Shown here: one piece after another, positions 4,923 to 5,117 of the stretch | Position numbering within the stretch: the stretch's first letter is position 1 | Layout: each line of letters begins with the position of its first letter | Translations under genes and position numbers: made by a program | The notes under the pieces: model-generated | Databases searched by the model: none | What the model saw: the letters and a program-made list of their open reading frames with translations, nothing else | What the model was told of the DNA's origin: nothing | Source of the DNA: Terriglobia bacterium | GTDB taxonomy: Bacteria > Acidobacteriota > Terriglobia > UBA7540 | Direction of reading: 5' to 3' | Length of the DNA stretch: 5,117 bases | Assembly: GCA_030040455.1 (NCBI GenBank) | Contig: JASHTR010000404.1 | Location: 1 to 5,117, forward strand

Positions 4923-5117
4923 ATGTACCCGCAGGAATTCTTGTACACCCAGGATCACGAATGGATTCGCGTTGACGGCGACACGGCCTTCATCGGCATC
5001 ACCGACCACGCGCAAAAGGAGCTCGGTGATATTGTCTTTGCCGAATTGCCGCCGGCCGGCACTCACGTGGCGGCGAAGGAATCCTTCGGCACGGTGGAAT
5101 CCGTCAAGGCCGTTGCG
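4923..5117 (+). CDS. gcvH: Glycine cleavage system H protein, 3' end cut by the window edge
   Basis: GcvH is the lipoylated shuttle of the glycine cleavage complex: it receives the aminomethyl group from the P protein, presents it to GcvT, and is re-oxidised by the L protein. The first 65 residues are visible, roughly half of the usual 125-130. Seen: YTQDHEWIRVDGDTAFIGITDHAQ at 8-30, the standard N-terminal strand pattern; ELGDIVFAELPPAGTHV at 33-49; and the lipoylation motif GTVESVKA at 56-63, with Lys62 as the lipoyl-lysine. The ATG at 4923 has a good GAGG upstream. It follows gcvT in the same direction, so co-transcription is likely; the two gcvP subunit genes commonly come next, beyond this window. 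No damage is seen. Confidence 0.96.
   Translation, partial: MYPQEFLYTQDHEWIRVDGDTAFIGITDHAQKELGDIVFAELPPAGTHVAAKESFGTVESVKAVA

Overview
The window looks like chromosomal DNA from a free-living bacterium, probably an Acidobacteriota member. I infer this from the style of the GcvT and GcvH proteins and from intergenic DNA built of 7-nt units (AGCNNTC-like); no rRNA or other marker is present, so the assignment is tentative. There are two blocks. Positions 1 to about 3500 are a decaying surface-polysaccharide gene patch on the minus strand. From about 3617 to the right edge runs a core metabolic locus on the plus strand, gcvT followed by gcvH of the glycine cleavage system.

Polysaccharide block, read in its own (minus) direction from right to left: a dead fragment of a family 2 glycosyltransferase (3049-3409); an intact 385-residue family 4 glycosyltransferase (1841-2998); the N-terminal quarter of a Wzx-type flippase (1132-1518, the rest lost); and an apparently intact family 2 glycosyltransferase that runs off the left edge (1-692). 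The dead and live family 2 genes are paralogous copies that share coding sequence and also about 85 nt of upstream leader, so they form a direct repeat around the family 4 gene and the flippase fragment. Long gaps without convincing genes (693-1131 and 1519-1840) separate the pieces, which fits erosion of a once larger cluster.

Glycine cleavage block: gcvT (TTG start, 371 codons) and the first 65 codons of gcvH, including the lipoyl-lysine. The two products act in one complex: GcvH carries the aminomethyl group on its lipoyl arm and GcvT passes the one-carbon unit to tetrahydrofolate. The 190-nt gap between them is almost entirely a long imperfect inverted repeat of heptanucleotide units closed by a GC-rich hairpin.

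I see no phage, transposase, CRISPR, tRNA or rRNA, and no convincing undescribed system. The observations most worth following are the duplicated leader with its SD/anti-SD hairpin, the heptad inverted repeat inside the gcv operon, and the run of small perfect hairpins near 939-1096.
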